From assembly GCA_029945985.1 (NCBI GenBank), contig JAQSDP010000439.1, forward strand, positions 1 to 15,421: a DNA stretch of 15,421 bases. The letters are read 5' to 3'. Below are positions 13,142 through 15,421 of the stretch, piece by piece (the first letter of the stretch is position 1; every line of letters starts with the position of its first letter). The stretch comes from a bacterium. Lineage in GTDB: Bacteria; Acidobacteriota; Blastocatellia; Pyrinomonadales; Pyrinomonadaceae. The notes below the pieces were generated by a model, which made no database searches, had not been told where the DNA came from, and saw nothing but the letters and a program-made list of their open reading frames with translations. The translations under genes were made by a program, and so were the position numbers.

Positions 13142-13536
13142 TTGAAAAACTTGGAGTCGAATGCTCGCGGGAGCAGTTCGCTCATTTGTACCGTTTCTAT
13201 CTTGCCGTGAAGGTTAGCGAGGATCACGGGAACGTCGCCGCAGAATTCCCAGATGATCTGGCGGCAAGTTCCGCATGGAGGAGTCAACTCCTCGGTATCC
13301 ACGACGACGGCGATCCGCCCGAATTTCGTGACGCCGCGTGAGATGCCCTTCCATATCGCGACCCGCTCGGCGCAGACGGTCAAACCGTAGCTTGCCGATT
13401 CGACATTGCAGCCGGTGTAGATGTCGCCGTCCTCGGTCTCGACCGCGGCTCCGACTTTGAAATTCGAGTACGGAGCAAACGCCCGCTCCCGAACATCCAC
13501 CGCCGCATCGATCAATTCCTTTTCCGTATGTTTCAC
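13138..13536 (-). CDS. cdd: Cytidine deaminase
   Basis: A 132-residue cytosolic zinc enzyme converting cytidine and deoxycytidine to uridine and deoxyuridine. The short homotetrameric form is 130-140 residues. The zinc and catalytic motifs are C55-A-E57 (TVCAERVA) and PPCGTCRQ with C88 and C91. FAPYSNFKVGAA at 20-31 and GCNVESASYG at 42-51 bind the substrate. The start is GTG at 13536-13534, one base after the uridine kinase stop. No good Shine-Dalgarno is visible, so coupling to the upstream gene is likely. In the operon it feeds uridine to the neighbouring kinase. Confidence 0.97.
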   Translation of the reverse strand: MKHTEKELIDAAVDVRERAFAPYSNFKVGAAVETEDGDIYTGCNVESASYGLTVCAERVAIWKGISRGVTKFGRIAVVVDTEELTPPCGTCRQIIWEFCGDVPVILANLHGKIETVQMSELLPRAFDSKFFK

Positions 13537-13537
13537 G

Positions 13538-14164
13538 TTAGTTTGATGCTGCTTCCTGCTGATTCAGTTTCTCGCGGATCATTCCGCAGAGGAATTCAAT
13601 AGTGATGCCCGAATTTGACCCTTCAGGGACGATGATATGTGCGTGCCGCTTCGATGGTTCGACGAACTCGAAGTGCATCGGGCGGATCGTGCGTTCGTAT
13701 TGATCGAGCGTTCGCTCCCATGTGCGGCCCCGTTCGGTAATGTCGCGCCGCATTCGCCGCATCAACCGAACATCGTCGGGCGTATCCACGAAGATGCGGA
13801 TGTCGATCACATCCAGAACTCGAGGTTCCGAAAAGATCAAAATTCCTTCGACAATTACCACGGGACGCGGATCGATCATGACAATATCCTCTGTCCGCGT
13901 GTGCGTTTTCATGTCGTAGACCGGCATCTCGACGGTAAGGCCCTGCTTCAGACGAAGAAGGTGATTGACCATCATCTCGCTGTCGATCGAATCCGGATGG
14001 TCGAAGTTAGCTTGACGCCGCTCATCGAGCGGCATGTCGCCCAGATTTCGATAGTAAGAATCCTGTTCGACGAGCACGACTTTTTCACACCCGACCGTGT
14101 CGACGATCGAACGGGCAATGGTCGTTTTTCCCGATCCGGTTCCTCCGCAGATGCCTATGATCAT
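13538..14164 (-). CDS. udk: Uridine/cytidine kinase
   Basis: A 208-residue P-loop kinase phosphorylating uridine and cytidine to UMP and CMP. Walker A is GGTGSGKT at residues 7-14. DSYYRNL (36-42), FDHPDSID and PVYDMKTHTR are substrate-binding segments typical of Udk. VVIVEGILIF and the arginine-rich lid RRMRRDITERGR complete the family pattern. Length is normal (E. coli 213). Its ATG forms an ATGA overlap with the phosphorylase stop, and the cdd GTG follows after one base. Together with cdd it makes a pyrimidine salvage branch. Confidence 0.97.
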   Translation of the reverse strand: MIIGICGGTGSGKTTIARSIVDTVGCEKVVLVEQDSYYRNLGDMPLDERRQANFDHPDSIDSEMMVNHLLRLKQGLTVEMPVYDMKTHTRTEDIVMIDPRPVVIVEGILIFSEPRVLDVIDIRIFVDTPDDVRLMRRMRRDITERGRTWERTLDQYERTIRPMHFEFVEPSKRHAHIIVPEGSNSGITIEFLCGMIREKLNQQEAASN

Positions 14165-15015
14165 ATTCTTGCGATAATTCGCCGCAGTAGTTGCTTAAAG
14201 ATCTCAGCGACCCGGGCTCCCGTCTCCATCACCTCTTCGTGATTGATATTTTCGCCGGTCATGCCCGCGGCGAAATTGGTGATGCACGAGATGCCGAGGA
14301 CCTTCATTCCCTGATGCCGGGCCGCGATCGCCTCGGGCACGGTGGACATCCCTACCGCGTTGCCGCCAAGTTGGCGACACATTCTCACCTCTGCCGGCGT
14401 CTCGTATGTGGGACCCGAAAGTGCGCAATACACGCCCCGATGTAGAAAGTCGCGTTTCTCATCGTCGACACCTTTCTCGAACCGCTCGTGGGCGATATCG
14501 TCGGCTTCCTCGCTTGCTATTTTTTGGAGCTCGCGGTCGTAGACCTCGGTCATGTCTGGGAAGCGAACGCCAAACCGCTCATCATTCTTTCCACGAAGCG
14601 GGTTCTCGCCCATTAAGTTCAGGTGATCCGTGATCAGCATCAACGAGCCGGGCGGATACTCCGGCTCGGTGCTTCCAGCAGCGTTAGTCAGGATCACATT
14701 ACCGATACCCATTCGCCCGAACGTCCGTACAGGAAACATCACCTGCTGCATGTCGTAGCCTTCGTAAAAATGGAATCGCCCCTGCTGGACGGCGATGTGC
14801 TTTCCGCCAAGTTCGCCAAGCACGAGCTGTCCCGCATGTCCTTCGACAGTCGATCGGACAAAATGCGGGATCTCCTCGTAAGGGATCTTGACCGCATTCT
14901 CTACCTCATCCGCAAATGCTCCGAGCCCACTGCCAAGAACGACCGCAACATCGATCGCGTGCAAATATTTTGACTTGATGAATGCAGCTGCTTCGACAGC
15001 GTTCTCGTAGGTCAT
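14161..15015 (-). CDS. punA: Purine nucleoside phosphorylase, trimeric type
   Basis: A 284-residue enzyme cleaving purine nucleosides with phosphate to the base and ribose-1-phosphate. Signature residues align with the human trimeric enzyme: GSGLG at 28-32, H60 in EGHAG, R80-F-H82 in the phosphate/ribose loop, E205 in SGPTYETPAE, M223 in VGMSTVPE and N247 in CITNFAAG. The E and N pair indicates 6-oxopurine (inosine/guanosine) preference rather than methylthioadenosine. The ORF runs upstream to 15093 inside the permease gene. The ATG at 15015 is preferred because it is 10 nt after the permease stop and begins the homologous sequence. An MTA phosphorylase is less likely. Confidence 0.95.
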   Translation of the reverse strand: MTYENAVEAAAFIKSKYLHAIDVAVVLGSGLGAFADEVENAVKIPYEEIPHFVRSTVEGHAGQLVLGELGGKHIAVQQGRFHFYEGYDMQQVMFPVRTFGRMGIGNVILTNAAGSTEPEYPPGSLMLITDHLNLMGENPLRGKNDERFGVRFPDMTEVYDRELQKIASEEADDIAHERFEKGVDDEKRDFLHRGVYCALSGPTYETPAEVRMCRQLGGNAVGMSTVPEAIAARHQGMKVLGISCITNFAAGMTGENINHEEVMETGARVAEIFKQLLRRIIARI

Positions 15016-15025
15016 TTTGTGGAGA

Positions 15026-15421
15026 CTAATTTCCCTTCTTATACGGTATTCCCAACGCCTTCGGTGCACGAGATAAACCGATGAATCCGGCAAGCACGAT
15101 GATCGTCAGGACGTAAGGGATCATCTGAATGAATTGGACCGGAATGTCATCGCCCGATGGCATTTTTACGACGCCTTGAAGCTGGATGGCGAGAGATTCG
15201 GTGAAGCCGAAGAACAGACACGCAAGCAGCACCGGGATCGGTTTCCACTTGGCAAGGATCAGCGCAGCGAGAGCGATATAGCCACGTCCGGCGCTCATGC
15301 CCTTGGTGAAGAAGGATCCTTGGCCGATGGAAAGATAAGCCCCGCCGGCCGCCGCAAGAACGCCTGAAATGATGACGGCCGTATATCGAAGTTTGTAAAC
15401 ATTCACGCCCGCAGAATCAGC
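15026..15421 (-). CDS. ABC transporter permease for nucleosides/simple sugars (5' end outside the window)
   Basis: The C-terminal 131 residues of a BmpA/RbsC-type inner-membrane permease. The first visible codons read ADSAGVNVYKLRY followed by SGVLAAAGGAYLSIG, the usual late part of this family; a GTG at 15406 is internal and not the start. Then GRGYIALAALILAKWKPI, a hydrophobic helix with FGFTESLAIQLQ, and a final helix PYVLTIIVLAGFIGL before KKGN. The salvage genes that follow (10 nt gap) suggest that nucleosides are the transported substrate, as for B. subtilis NupQ-type permeases. Specificity is inferred from context. The frame is open to the window edge. Confidence 0.9.
   Translation of the reverse strand, partial: ADSAGVNVYKLRYTAVIISGVLAAAGGAYLSIGQGSFFTKGMSAGRGYIALAALILAKWKPIPVLLACLFFGFTESLAIQLQGVVKMPSGDDIPVQFIQMIPYVLTIIVLAGFIGLSRAPKALGIPYKKGN

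Noticed and set aside
13637..14242. Plus-strand open frame of 201 codons
   Set aside because: It is antisense to the uridine kinase, whose motifs are complete; no supporting start signal or domain.

Overview
All genes in this 15.4 kb window are read from the minus strand. The gene content is ordinary bacterial housekeeping and accessory metabolism: Suf Fe-S assembly, nucleoside salvage, an exported M1 aminopeptidase and a TonB-domain protein. The mix of exported peptidases, a TonB C-terminal domain on a TPR-like protein, roughly 50-55% GC and in-frame palindromic repeats suggests a Gram-negative, probably Acidobacteriota (Blastocatellia-like). That placement is inference from style, not from a marker gene.

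In transcription order (right to left): (1) 15421-11747 is a nucleoside uptake and salvage operon: an ABC permease (5' end outside the window), purine nucleoside phosphorylase, uridine kinase, cytidine deaminase and an exported amidohydrolase of the MtaD/SsnA type. Gaps are -4 to +10 nt. (2) 11596-10283 is an exported TPR-like/TonB_C protein with its own intrinsic terminator. (3) 10163-7125 is an exported M1 zinc aminopeptidase whose reading frame carries five complete palindromic repeat elements, all in frame, plus a half element that supplies its stop codon. (4) From a near-consensus sigma-70 promoter at 7083-7055 runs a long, tightly packed unit: an Rrf2-type Fe-S regulator, an 80-residue unknown protein, sufB, a DUF4288 protein, a RidA, an SbtA-like bicarbonate permease, a second exported RidA, a small membrane protein, a cupin, a PhzF-like protein, a GNAT acetyltransferase, and sufC (3' end outside the window). 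Within it every junction is an overlap or a gap of at most 16 nt.

The two most notable points are these. First, sufB and sufC, normally adjacent, are separated by eight apparently co-transcribed genes, including the arrangement RidA - bicarbonate permease - exported RidA. Second, a family of palindromic mobile-like elements with a shared core (GAGCGGTAGCGA or a variant) sits inside coding sequence and is translated. Two half elements form the C-termini of the aminopeptidase and of the exported RidA. This resembles in principle the Rickettsia palindromic elements, but the sequences here are not recognised.

No gene-free stretch exceeds 300 bases. No tRNA, rRNA, CRISPR array or transposase gene was seen.
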